From Geminicoccaceae bacterium (lineage in GTDB: Bacteria > Pseudomonadota > Alphaproteobacteria > Geminicoccales > Geminicoccaceae): a DNA stretch of 11,443 nucleotides. Within the stretch, counting starts at the first letter, position 1. The number at the start of each line of letters is the position of its first letter. The stretch covers positions 1-11,443 of the forward strand of contig JAPJRA010000053.1 of the NCBI GenBank assembly GCA_030824835.1, in the 5' to 3' direction. The notes beneath the pieces were generated by a model, which was not told the DNA's origin, did no database searches, and worked only from the letters and a program-made list of their open reading frames with translations. The translations under genes were made by a program, and so were the position numbers. Below are positions 1 through 6,971 of the stretch, in pieces.

Positions 1-139
1 TGCTCAATGCCGAAGCCACGAGGAGCTGGTCGAAGGCACGGTCGGCCGCACGGGCAGCGTAGCCGGCGAGAAGAAAGTACAGCGCTGCCGCCAGCAGAGC
101 CAGGATGCAGGACAGCCCGCCGAGCAGCCGACGCTGCAG
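1..139 (-). CDS. Sensor histidine kinase, N-terminal fragment (TctE-like), cut by left edge
   Basis: This is the beginning of a membrane sensor kinase whose remainder lies outside the window. About 46 residues are visible. A basic start (LQRRLL) is followed by a long hydrophobic transmembrane segment (about residues 7-27), then an ARAADRAFDQLL stretch resembling the juxtamembrane part of TctE/QseC-type kinases. No kinase domain is in view, so the assignment rests on this N-terminus and on its place directly after a response regulator gene on the same strand, 10 bp past that gene's stop. It would be the partner of that regulator. The start is unresolved: this frame has no ATG, GTG or TTG between an upstream in-frame stop and the membrane segment. 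I give the CTG at 139 only as a nominal start. An ATG at 146-144 is one base out of frame. Confidence 0.6.
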   Translation of the reverse strand, partial: MQRRLLGGLSCILALLAAALYFLLAGYAARAADRAFDQLLVASALS

Positions 140-149
140 CGACCATCCC

Positions 150-824
150 TCAGTGCGCGGGAACCAGCTCGGCGACGTAGCCCAATCCCCTCAAGGTACG
201 GATCTGGACACCGGCACCCTCCAGCTTACGGCGGAGGCGGGAGACGTAAAGCTCGATCGCGTTGGGCGCAACGGCGTCGTCGAGCCCGAACAATTGATCC
301 ATCAGGGCCTCCTTGCTGAGGACCCGATCGAGATTGGCCAGGAGCAGCTCGAGCAGGCGGAACTCCCGCGCACCCAACTCCAATGGCTGATCCGCCACGG
401 TAACTCGGCGGGCGGCGCCATCGAATGTCAGGTTGCCGAACGTCGCGGTGCTGGCCGCAAATCCATGCGGACGACGCAACAAAGCCCGACAACGTGCCTC
501 GAGCTCACGGAAATCAAACGGCTTCACCAGATAGTCGTCGGCGCCGTAATCGAGCGCACCTACCTTGTCATCGACATCCGAGCGCGCGGTGAGGATCAGG
601 ACCGGCGTCCGCGATCGCCGCCGGCGCAAGCGATGCAGCACCGTTTTCCCATCGATGCCTGGTAGTGTGAGATCGAGCACGATCAAATTGTAGGTTTCCG
701 TATGCAACAGATCGTCGGCCTCGTTGCCATCGCCGACCAGATCGACGGCATAACCGAGCTTCCTCAGCCGGCTGGCAATGGCGTCAGCCAGATCCTGGGT
801 ATCTTCGACGATCAGAATTCGCAC
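150..824 (-). CDS. tctD: Two-component response regulator, OmpR/PhoB family, TctD-like
   Basis: A 224-aa transcriptional regulator. The receiver domain (about residues 1-115) has the acidic pair E7-D8, phospho-acceptor D51 (VLDLTLPG), T79 and K101 (VKPFDF). A C-terminal winged helix of the OmpR type (about 128-222) includes AREFRLLELLL and the recognition-helix region ending VSRLRRKLEG. The start is the GTG at 824, giving VRILIVEDTQ, preceded by a strong SD (GGGAGGA). The reading frame stays open to 974, but that extension does not look like receiver sequence. It is followed by a sensor kinase and transcribed away from a tctCCBA transporter operon. In Salmonella and Pseudomonas, TctD/TctE control tricarboxylate uptake through TctCBA, so control of the divergent operon is a well-supported inference. 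The effector and the sign of regulation are not visible. Confidence 0.9.
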   Translation of the reverse strand: MRILIVEDTQDLADAIASRLRKLGYAVDLVGDGNEADDLLHTETYNLIVLDLTLPGIDGKTVLHRLRRRRSRTPVLILTARSDVDDKVGALDYGADDYLVKPFDFRELEARCRALLRRPHGFAASTATFGNLTFDGAARRVTVADQPLELGAREFRLLELLLANLDRVLSKEALMDQLFGLDDAVAPNAIELYVSRLRRKLEGAGVQIRTLRGLGYVAELVPAH

Positions 825-986
825 CCGAGTCCTCCCGATCAGCCCTTTTTTCTGTTCGCCACAGGCGATTCCGACAGGATTCTGACAGGCTGGCATCGTA
901 AATGAAATCCAGGCAATGAATAACAACGGTCCGGTTGACTGTGGTCGGCACGCTACCGAGCCTGTTGTTTCCAAAGGGAGGCTTCC
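825..986. promoter_or_regulatory. Divergent intergenic region between tctD and the tct operon
   Basis: This 162-bp non-coding gap must hold the promoters for both the two-component genes (leftward) and the transporter operon (rightward). It is more AT-rich than its flanks, with a run of T at 846-851 and an AT-rich patch at 898-924. TTGACT at 935-940 resembles a -35 box, but I found no convincing -10 box at 16-18 bp spacing. Neither start of transcription can therefore be fixed. It also contains the tandem repeat listed separately. Confidence 0.6.
868..889. promoter_or_regulatory. Tandem 11-bp direct repeat, candidate TctD operator
   Basis: ATTCCGACAGG (868-878) is followed immediately by ATTCTGACAGG (879-889), matching at 10 of 11 positions. 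A weaker third copy of the core, CACAGG, lies at 860-865. OmpR/PhoB-family regulators typically bind head-to-tail repeats with a period of 10-11 bp, one helical turn. The repeat lies between the regulator gene and the transporter operon it probably controls. The direct repeat is seen in the sequence; binding by the neighbouring regulator is inferred. Confidence 0.55.
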
Positions 987-1979
987 ATGCCAGCACGAAT
1001 CGACGCTACGCCCGCCAGCCTGTCGCGGCGAGCCCTGACGGCGACCTTCATGGCGGGCGCACTTGCGTTCGCCGTCCCAGCCCAGGCCGAGATCAAAAGC
1101 CTGGAAATCATCGCCCCGGCCAACCCGGGCGGCGGCTGGGACCAGACCGCCCGGGCGGTCCAGACGGCGCTGCAGGAAGACAAGCTGGCCGCGAGCATCC
1201 AGGTACAGAACATCGCCGGCGCCGGCGGCACCATCGGCCTCGCCCAGTTCGTCACCAGCAAGAAGAAGAAGGGCGACGCCATTTTGGTAGGCGGCTTGGT
1301 GATGGTCGGTGCGATCCTAACCAATAAGGCACCGGTCACGCTCGACGACGTCACCCCGCTGGCCCGCCTGACGGGCGAGTATGAGCTGATCGTCGTTCCG
1401 GCGGACTCACCACTCAAAACCATGGGCGACCTGGTCGACAAGCTGAAGGCCGACCCGGGCTCGGTCTCCTGGGGCGGCGGCTCGACCGGCGGCACCGACC
1501 ACATTCTGGCCGCCCTGATCGCCAAGGGCGCCGGGGTCGATCCGACCAAGGTCAACTACATCGCCCATTCGGGCGGGGGCGAGGCGCTGTCTTCGATCCT
1601 CGGCGGCCACGTCACCGCCGGCATCAGCGGCTACGAGGAGTTTGCCCCGCAGATCGCCGCCGGCAAGTTGCGCGGCCTCGCGATCTCGTCGGACGAGCGC
1701 CTGCCCGGCATCGACGTGCCGACCCTGAAGGAGCAGGACATCGACGTGTCGCTGGTCAACTGGCGTGGCGTGTTCGCTCCCCCGCAGATCCGCGACAAGG
1801 ACAAGAAGGCGCTGGAGGAAGCGATCGCCAAGATGGTCGAGAGCCCGGTCTGGAAGGACACGCTGGCCAAGCGCGGTTGGCTCGATCTCTATCAGCCGGC
1901 CGATCAGTTCGCGGCATTCCTCACCGAGGACCGCGCGAAGGTTGAGACGACACTCAAGGACGTTGGCCTCGTCCAATAG
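987..1979 (+). CDS. tctC: TTT-family periplasmic substrate-binding protein (TctC), first copy
   Basis: A 330-aa extracytoplasmic solute receptor of the Bug/TctC family. It captures a carboxylate in the periplasm and delivers it to the TctA/TctB membrane subunits. A signal peptide fills residues 1-34: SRR, then a hydrophobic core ending PAQA, with likely cleavage before E35. The mature protein opens with the family signature [18 protein letters not shown], followed by a [15 protein letters not shown] loop. Length is typical. The ATG has a clear SD (AAGGGAGG). It is the first gene of a rightward operon divergent from a TctD-like regulator and is followed by a paralogue with which it aligns over its full length. 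The ligand cannot be read from the sequence; citrate or another tri- or dicarboxylate is the usual expectation. Confidence 0.93.
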   Translation: MPARIDATPASLSRRALTATFMAGALAFAVPAQAEIKSLEIIAPANPGGGWDQTARAVQTALQEDKLAASIQVQNIAGAGGTIGLAQFVTSKKKKGDAILVGGLVMVGAILTNKAPVTLDDVTPLARLTGEYELIVVPADSPLKTMGDLVDKLKADPGSVSWGGGSTGGTDHILAALIAKGAGVDPTKVNYIAHSGGGEALSSILGGHVTAGISGYEEFAPQIAAGKLRGLAISSDERLPGIDVPTLKEQDIDVSLVNWRGVFAPPQIRDKDKKALEEAIAKMVESPVWKDTLAKRGWLDLYQPADQFAAFLTEDRAKVETTLKDVGLVQ

Positions 1980-1994
1980 CACTTCCTTGCCCAC

Positions 1995-2030
1995 GGTTGC
2001 TCCCCTGACGGGAGCAACCTGAGCGTCAGG
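1995..2030 (+). other. Intercistronic stem-loop with possible pseudoknot between the two tctC genes
   Basis: GGTTGCTCCC (1995-2004) and GGGAGCAACC (2010-2019) form a perfect 10-bp stem closed by the 5-nt loop CTGAC. The loop is complementary to GTCAG at 2025-2029, which would make an H-type pseudoknot. An alternative small hairpin, CCTGA-GCG-TCAGG (2018-2030), overlaps the foot of the main stem. No T-run follows, so it does not look like a standard intrinsic terminator. A role in mRNA processing, in stabilising the upstream tctC message, or in setting the ratio of the two receptors is inferred. Confidence 0.6.
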
Positions 2031-2072
2031 CTCGCCTCGGCTATGTTACCCATCAAGGCAGGGAGGAAACCC

Positions 2073-3062
2073 ATGCTTCCCAGAAGTTGCGCCCTTGGCT
2101 GCACCGTCACTCGACGGACGATTGTCGCTGCAGCGATCGCTTGCGGCGTTGCGTCGGTCACCCCTGCCCTGGCCGAGATCAAAGGTCTGGAGATCATCGC
2201 CCCGGCGGGGCCGGGCGGCGGCTACGACCAGCTGGCCCGGGCGACGCAGGAGATGCTGCAAAAGGGCGATCTGGCATCTGGTGTGCAGGTGCAGAACATC
2301 CCGGGTGCGGGCGGCACGATCGGGCTAGCACAGTTCGTGACCAAGGGCTCGCGCAACCCGAACCTGCTGGTCGTGGGCCTCGGCCTGATCGGCGCCACCC
2401 TGACCAACAAGTCGCCGGTTACGCTGGAGCAGGTATCGCCGATGGCGCGCCTGACCGGCGAGTACCAACCTTTGGTGGTCGCGGCCGACTCGCCGATCAA
2501 GACGCTGGACGACCTGATCGCGAAGTTCAAGGCCGACCCGGGCTCCGTCAGCTGGGGCGGCTTCGCGCTAGGCTCGCCCGATCACATCCTGAGTGCCCTG
2601 ATCGTTCAGGCGGCCGGCGGCGACGTGACCAAGATGAACTACATCGTGGCAGGTGCCGGCGGCGAGATGCTGGCGCAGGTGATGGGCGGCCACCTCACCG
2701 TCGCCACCGGCGGGCTCAACGAGATGGCACAGCAGATCCAGGCCGGAAAGCTGCGCGCGCTGGGCATCTCCTCGCCCGAGCGGCTGCCGGGCGTCGACAT
2801 CCCGACCTTCAAGGAACAGGGTCTGGACGTGACACTGGTGAACTGGCGTGGCCTGATGGCTCCCGCCAAGATGAAGCCGGCCGAAAAGAAGGCGCTCGAC
2901 GCAGCCTTGGGCGAGATGGTGAAGGGCGACGGCTGGCAGGCCCTGCTCAAGGAGCGCGGCTGGGTCGACATGTACCAGTCGGCCAGCGAGTTCGCGGAGT
3001 TTCTCGGTCCTGAGCGCGCCCGAATCGAGGGCATTCTCAAGAATGTCGGCTTGGTGCAGTAA
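2073..3062 (+). CDS. tctC: TTT-family periplasmic substrate-binding protein (TctC), second copy
   Basis: A 329-aa paralogue of the preceding TctC, similar along the whole length (for example EIKxLEIIAPA, PGGGx[38 protein letters not shown] and the C-terminal VGLVQ are shared). The signal peptide covers residues 1-34 (TRRTIVAAAIACG, ending PALA before E35), so both mature proteins begin at the same position. I chose the ATG at 2073 because GGGAGGA lies 6 bp upstream. An in-frame ATG at 2043 would add ten residues and has no comparable SD. It lies 93 bp after the first copy and 14 bp before tctB. W51 of copy 1 is Y51 here, and the segment after SVSWGG (GSTGGTDH against FALGSPDH) also differs, so ligand preference may have diverged. 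Confidence 0.93.
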   Translation: MLPRSCALGCTVTRRTIVAAAIACGVASVTPALAEIKGLEIIAPAGPGGGYDQLARATQEMLQKGDLASGVQVQNIPGAGGTIGLAQFVTKGSRNPNLLVVGLGLIGATLTNKSPVTLEQVSPMARLTGEYQPLVVAADSPIKTLDDLIAKFKADPGSVSWGGFALGSPDHILSALIVQAAGGDVTKMNYIVAGAGGEMLAQVMGGHLTVATGGLNEMAQQIQAGKLRALGISSPERLPGVDIPTFKEQGLDVTLVNWRGLMAPAKMKPAEKKALDAALGEMVKGDGWQALLKERGWVDMYQSASEFAEFLGPERARIEGILKNVGLVQ

Positions 3063-3076
3063 CGGGAGGGTAAACA

Positions 3077-3571
3077 ATGACCACCGGCAGCGGCCTGCGA
3101 ATCGGTGAAGCAATACTCGGTGGCGTGGTGCTGGGCCTGGGGCTGTTCATCACGTTCGAGACCTCGATGCTCGAGGTCGCAGCCAGCAATGCTGCGATCG
3201 GACCGCGCCTCTTTCCCTATTTGATCGCGGCCGGGCTGGTGATCGTTGGCGCCCTCGTGCTGCGGCAGGCGTTCTTCGGCCATATCGCGCACGAAAGCGG
3301 CTTCCAACTCGACTGGCGCGCCTTCTCCTTGGTCGCGGCCGGCCTGATCGTACAGATGTTGCTGCTGGAAAGCCTAGGCTGGATCATCGCCACTACCCTC
3401 ATGTTCGTGACGACGACGCTGGCCTTCCGCGAACGAAGGATTCTGATCAGTCTTGCCATCGGCATCGTGCTGACTGGCCTTACTTTCTGGGTGTTCAACT
3501 ATGGCCTGGGCCTGACCCTGCCAGCCGGTTCCGTGTTCGAGCAGTTCATGCCCGACGAAGAAGAAGAGTAA
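3077..3571 (+). CDS. tctB: TTT-family small transmembrane subunit TctB
   Basis: A 164-aa inner-membrane protein, the small permease subunit of a tripartite tricarboxylate transporter. About four hydrophobic segments are visible (roughly residues 10-27, 45-66, 82-113 and 122-143). The family's GPRLFPYL motif lies at 42-49, just before the second segment. The C-terminus ends in a strongly acidic MPDEEEE tail. The ATG is preceded by GGGAGG. It lies 14 bp after the second tctC and 13 bp before tctA, so the three are almost certainly co-transcribed. The exact role of TctB is poorly understood in the family as a whole. Confidence 0.92.
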   Translation: MTTGSGLRIGEAILGGVVLGLGLFITFETSMLEVAASNAAIGPRLFPYLIAAGLVIVGALVLRQAFFGHIAHESGFQLDWRAFSLVAAGLIVQMLLLESLGWIIATTLMFVTTTLAFRERRILISLAIGIVLTGLTFWVFNYGLGLTLPAGSVFEQFMPDEEEE

Positions 3572-3584
3572 GGAGGCCGCGACC

Positions 3585-5090
3585 ATGGAAACCCTTGCGT
3601 CCCTGGGGCACGGCTTCGCCGTAGCACTGACCCCCTACAACCTGCTCTGGTCTGCGCTCGGCGTGACCGTCGGCACCGCCATCGGCGTGCTGCCGGGCAT
3701 CGGTCCGGCGCTGACCGTGGCACTGTTGCTGCCGGTCACTTACTCGCTCGAGCCGACCTCGGCCTTCATCATGTTCGCCGGGATCTATTACGGCGCCATG
3801 TATGGTGGCTCGACCACCTCGATCCTGCTCAACACACCGGGCGAATCGGGCTCGATCGTGACGGCGATCGATGGCCATGAGATGGCCCGGAAGGGCCGCG
3901 GCGCACAGGCGTTGGCGACGGCCGCGATCGGCTCGTTCGTCGCGGGCACGATCGCGACCGTGGCCTTAACCTTCGTTGCGCCGCTCATGGTCAAGATGGC
4001 GCTGCTGTTCGGACCGGCCGAATACTTTGCGCTGATGGTCCTGGCGCTGACCACGGTCACCGCAGTGCTCGGCGACAGCCTGACACGTGGCCTGTCCAGT
4101 CTGTTCATCGGCTTGGCACTGGGGCTGATCGGCATCGATCTGCAGACTGGCCAGGCCCGTTTCACGCTGGGCATCCCGGAGATGCTGGACGGTATCGACA
4201 CGGTGGTGGTTGCGGTCGGCCTGTTCGCGATCGGCGAGACCCTCTATGTCGCGTCGCGCTACAGGTATGAGACCGAGGAGCTCTATGCCCTCAAGGGCTC
4301 GATGTGGATGAGCAAGGAGGATTGGCGGCGCTCCTGGAAACCCTGGCTGCGCGGTACGTTCCTTGGCTTCCCGATCGGCGCATTGCCCGCCGGTGGTTCG
4401 GAGATCCCGACCTTCCTGTCTTATCTGATCGAGAAGCGTCTCTCCAAGAAGCCGGAGGAATTCGGCAAGGGGGCGATCGAGGCGGTGGCTGGCCCGGAGG
4501 CCGCGAACAATGCTGCGGCTGCCGGTGTGTTGGCGCCGCTGCTATCCCTGGGCCTGCCGACCTCAGCCACGGCCGCGATCATGCTGGCCGCGTTCCAGCA
4601 GTACGGCCTCCAGCCGGGACCACTACTGTTCGACAGCAACCCCGAGCTGGTCTGGGGCATGATCGCCAGCCTCTATATCGGCAACGTGCTGTTGCTGGTG
4701 CTCAACCTGCCGATGGCTGGCGTATGGGTGAAGCTGCTGGCGATCCCTCGCCCCTGGCTCTACGCGGGCATCCTCGTGTTCGCCAGCATGGGCGTCTACA
4801 CGCTCAACAACAACATCGTCGACCTTGTGATCCTGTGGGTGATCGGCATTCTCGGCTTCGGCATGCGCGTGCTCGATGTGCCGGTGGCTCCTTGCGTGGT
4901 CGGCCTGATCCTCGGGCCGCTGGCGGAGCAGCAGTTTCGCCGGGCGCTGGCGATCAGCCAGGGTGACGCCTCGGTATTCTTCACGCACCCAATCTCGCTG
5001 GCGTTGCTGACCATCGCCGTACTGCTGGTGATAGCACCCATCGTGATGCGCCGGCGGCAGCGAAATGCCGCTGCCGATCCTTCTGTCTGA
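3585..5090 (+). CDS. tctA: TTT-family large transmembrane subunit TctA
   Basis: A 501-aa polytopic inner-membrane protein, the main permease subunit, probably an ion-coupled symporter fed by TctC. Both halves of the internal repeat are visible. The N-terminal half has GVLPGIGPA (34-42) and [14 protein letters not shown] (74-87). The C-terminal half has [13 protein letters not shown] (261-273), the highly conserved [12 protein letters not shown] (303-314) and [13 protein letters not shown] (322-334). Length is standard for the family and the gene is intact. A strong SD (AAGGAGG) precedes the ATG. The order tctC-tctC-tctB-tctA is the normal order apart from the doubled receptor gene. Confidence 0.95.
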   Translation: METLASLGHGFAVALTPYNLLWSALGVTVGTAIGVLPGIGPALTVALLLPVTYSLEPTSAFIMFAGIYYGAMYGGSTTSILLNTPGESGSIVTAIDGHEMARKGRGAQALATAAIGSFVAGTIATVALTFVAPLMVKMALLFGPAEYFALMVLALTTVTAVLGDSLTRGLSSLFIGLALGLIGIDLQTGQARFTLGIPEMLDGIDTVVVAVGLFAIGETLYVASRYRYETEELYALKGSMWMSKEDWRRSWKPWLRGTFLGFPIGALPAGGSEIPTFLSYLIEKRLSKKPEEFGKGAIEAVAGPEAANNAAAAGVLAPLLSLGLPTSATAAIMLAAFQQYGLQPGPLLFDSNPELVWGMIASLYIGNVLLLVLNLPMAGVWVKLLAIPRPWLYAGILVFASMGVYTLNNNIVDLVILWVIGILGFGMRVLDVPVAPCVVGLILGPLAEQQFRRALAISQGDASVFFTHPISLALLTIAVLLVIAPIVMRRRQRNAAADPSV

Positions 5091-5127
5091 CCAGAGCCGA
5101 CCAAGCAAAGCTGAGGAAGTCCGCCCG

Positions 5128-5955
5128 ATGTTGGCCGATCCACAAGTATGGCTAAGCCTCCTGACCTTGACCGTGCTCGAGGTGGTCTTGAGCATCGACA
5201 ATCTCGTCGTCATCGCGGTGCTGGTCGGCAAGTTGCCCCCGTCGCTGCAGGCGCGGGCCCGCTACATCGGCATGACGCTGGCGCTGATCCCACGGCTCGT
5301 TCTGCTGTTCTTCATCGGCTGGATCATCGGTCTGACCGAGCCCTTGTTCGAGCTGTTCTCCCACGGTGTGTCGGGCAAGGATCTGATCCTGGCCGCGGGC
5401 GGCGCTTTCCTGATCTACAAGGCGACCCAGGAAATCCACGGCGCGCTGGAGGGCGAGGAGGGTGAGGCCACCGCCAAGGTACTCTCCAACTTCGCGGCGG
5501 TAGTGACCCAGATCGCGCTGATTAATCTGGTCTTCTCAATCGATTCGATCGTCACCGCGGTGGGCATGGCCAACGAGATCTGGGTCATGGCGGTGGCCGT
5601 CATTCTCTCCATGATCGTGCTGATGGCCGCCTCGGGCCCGGTCGCCACCTTTGTCGAGGCGCACCCGACGGTGAAGATCCTGGCGCTCGGCTTCCTGATC
5701 ATGATCGGCATGTCGCTGGTTGCGGACAGTTTCGGTGCCCATGTCCCCAAGGGCTATATCTACGCCGCGATGATCTTTTCCGTGTTCATTGAGTGCATCA
5801 ATATGGTGCAACGGCGTAAGACGCGGCCTGTCCATCTGAGAAATCCCTACGGCGAGGACAGTGCCGAAGAGGGCGACGAACGCCGGGCGCTGCAGCAAGC
5901 CGGCATGTCCGATGGGGACAGCATGGCCCAGCGGGGGTGGCCGACGGTGCCTTAG
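5128..5955 (+). CDS. TerC-family integral membrane protein
   Basis: A 275-aa membrane protein with about seven hydrophobic segments. Two TerC-family hallmark motifs are present: EVVLSIDNLVV (18-28) near the N-terminus and VFSIDSIVTA (135-144) in the middle, each with the conserved acidic and Asn/Ser residues inside a helix. TerC-family proteins are linked to metal export, notably manganese, and to tellurite resistance in some members; the substrate here is unknown. I took the ATG at 5128, with GAGGA about ten bases upstream; the frame also continues upstream through the end of tctA. A charged cytoplasmic tail of about 48 residues (from about 228) follows the last helix. It lies 37 bp after tctA, so it may share the transporter transcript, though no functional link to carboxylate uptake is evident. 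Confidence 0.9.
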   Translation: MLADPQVWLSLLTLTVLEVVLSIDNLVVIAVLVGKLPPSLQARARYIGMTLALIPRLVLLFFIGWIIGLTEPLFELFSHGVSGKDLILAAGGAFLIYKATQEIHGALEGEEGEATAKVLSNFAAVVTQIALINLVFSIDSIVTAVGMANEIWVMAVAVILSMIVLMAASGPVATFVEAHPTVKILALGFLIMIGMSLVADSFGAHVPKGYIYAAMIFSVFIECINMVQRRKTRPVHLRNPYGEDSAEEGDERRALQQAGMSDGDSMAQRGWPTVP

Positions 5956-5960
5956 CGTAT

Positions 5961-6006
5961 CGCGGCGACCTCATGCTGCAGTGCAGCACAACTATGCGAC
6001 GCCGCG
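5961..6006. terminator. Nested inverted repeat after the TerC-family gene, possible terminator
   Basis: An outer 7-bp stem, CGCGGCG (5961-5967) with CGCCGCG (6000-6006), encloses an inner perfect dyad, TGCTGCA-G-TGCAGCA (5974-5988). It starts 5 bp after the stop codon, a usual place for a transcript end. No T-run follows, so if it ends transcription it is not of the classic intrinsic type. Confidence 0.35.
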
Positions 6007-6091
6007 TGTAGGAAGCTCGATCCACGCTCACCAACTGCAGTCATATGATCGGCACGACTGTCGCGCCGGTCCTGACTTCAGGAGACGTGCC

Positions 6092-6337
6092 TTGCCCCTG
6101 CTCAGCACCGTTGTCGCCTTGGTGCGGCAGTATCATCACTTTCACGGCACCTTGCATCGGCTGCGTGGATACTCGGATCGACAGCTTGCCGACATGAATA
6201 TCGGTCGCAGCGACCTCGGCCGGATCGCATGGCTGGAAGCCGAGCGCCAGGCCGCCCATCCGGGCCCGCACAGCCGTGAGCCAATGCGCAAGTTCGAGGC
6301 TGGCAGCGTCAAGTTGATGTTCGCCCCACAGCGCTGA
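6092..6337 (+). CDS. Small DUF1127-domain protein
   Basis: An 81-aa protein with a DUF1127 (YjiS-like) domain at about residues 9-49: a predicted helix, then RLRGYSDRQLADMNIGRSDLGRIAW. This matches the family core of a leucine/arginine-rich helix followed by SDRxLxDIGxxRxDI. Such small proteins are abundant in alphaproteobacteria; some have been linked to RNA turnover and to phosphate or carbon metabolism, but the function here is unknown. The start is a TTG at 6092, with AGGAGA 6 bp upstream. No in-frame ATG exists close to the domain. The C-terminal 30 residues (AAHPGPHSREPMRKFEAG and on) extend past the usual domain. It appears to be a single-gene unit. Confidence 0.75.
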   Translation: MPLLSTVVALVRQYHHFHGTLHRLRGYSDRQLADMNIGRSDLGRIAWLEAERQAAHPGPHSREPMRKFEAGSVKLMFAPQR

Positions 6338-6479
6338 ACCGCGCCCCTAAACACGAGACGTCGCAAACGCTTTCTCCAGGATAGCCGGGCTGGTCGACAG
6401 AACGTAGAAACGCCTTGTTCGCGACTTGAGCGACCTTATCCAACTACCATCGGGACGCAGAGAGTCCCAGGAGCGTGCG

Positions 6480-6878
6480 ATGTCCGCGACGGCCTTACCC
6501 CACGGCGAGCCCGCCATCCGCACCATCGCGATGCCGGCGGATACCAATCCAGCGGGCGACATCTTCGGTGGCTGGCTGATGGCACAGATGGACTTGGCCG
6601 CCGGCAACGCAGCAGCACGCCGCGCCCGCGGCAGATGCGCCACCGTTGCGGTCGACCGGATCGTCTTCCACAGCCGCGTGCATGTCGGTGACGAGATCAC
6701 GGTCTATGCCGACGTCGTGTCGGTGGGCCGGACCTCGATGAAGCTCAACGTGTCCGCCTGGCGCCGCCCGCGCGCCGGCGACACCAGCGTCCAGGTCACA
6801 GAAGCGATGTTCACTTTCGTCGCCATCGACGAGGATCACCGCCCGCGGCCGGTCCCCTCGCTGACGGATCTGACCTAG
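6480..6878 (+). CDS. Acyl-CoA thioesterase, hotdog fold, YciA-type
   Basis: A 132-aa enzyme expected to hydrolyse acyl-CoA thioesters to free acid and CoA in the cytoplasm. The N-terminal half carries the family motif NPAGDIFGGWLMAQMDLAAG (23-42), in which the Asp of GDIFGGW (D27) corresponds to the catalytic acid of YciA-type thioesterases. VDRIVFHSRVHVGDEI (58-73) and the C-terminal VTEAMFTFVAID strand complete a single hotdog domain of normal length. The ATG at 6480 has CAGGAG 7 bp upstream. An in-frame TTG at 6426 would add 18 residues without family resemblance. The 142-bp gap upstream holds no other gene that I can see. The gene is not obviously in an operon with its neighbours. Confidence 0.88.
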   Translation: MSATALPHGEPAIRTIAMPADTNPAGDIFGGWLMAQMDLAAGNAAARRARGRCATVAVDRIVFHSRVHVGDEITVYADVVSVGRTSMKLNVSAWRRPRAGDTSVQVTEAMFTFVAIDEDHRPRPVPSLTDLT

Positions 6879-6938
6879 CTTGGATCGGCGCGCCTGAAGC
6901 TATGCCGGGCTTGCGCCGTCATGCCGCTATCGTCACTA

Positions 6939-6954
6939 TGTGATTCTGATCACA
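6939..6954. promoter_or_regulatory. CRP/FNR-superfamily binding site upstream of ppk2
   Basis: TGTGATTCTGATCACA is a perfect two-fold palindrome (TGTGAT-N4-ATCACA) and matches the CRP consensus half-sites TGTGA-N6-TCACA at all ten positions. It differs from FNR sites (TTGAT-N4-ATCAA) at the outer base of each half. It ends 17 bp before the chosen ppk2 start. That position suits repression, or activation only if transcription starts very close to the ATG. The palindrome is directly visible; the regulator is inferred. Confidence 0.65.
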
Positions 6955-6971
6955 GTCGACGGCGGGCTGGC

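Noticed and set aside
935..963. TTGACT as the -35 box of a sigma-70 promoter for tctC
   Set aside because: No acceptable -10 hexamer at 16-18 bp, and the implied start would leave little leader before the SD; kept only as a remark.
825..974. Upstream extension of the response regulator to an ATG at 974
   Set aside because: The extra 50 residues do not resemble a receiver domain. The GTG at 824 gives a canonical VRILIVEDTQ start with a strong SD, and the extension would cover the operator-like repeat.
2087..3013. 308-aa open frame overlapping the second tctC
   Set aside because: It is rich in Arg, Gly, Pro and Asp, as expected for an off-frame shadow of GC-rich coding DNA, and lies wholly within a clear TctC gene.
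4304..4966. 220-aa plus-strand frame inside tctA
   Set aside because: Low-complexity shadow of the TctA gene with no recognisable domain.
6452..6468. GGGAC / GTCCC inverted repeat before the thioesterase start
   Set aside because: Only 5 bp with a 7-nt loop; such matches are common by chance in this composition.
6426..6479. TTG start 18 codons upstream for the thioesterase
   Set aside because: The extension shows no family similarity, and ATG 6480 has a well-spaced SD.
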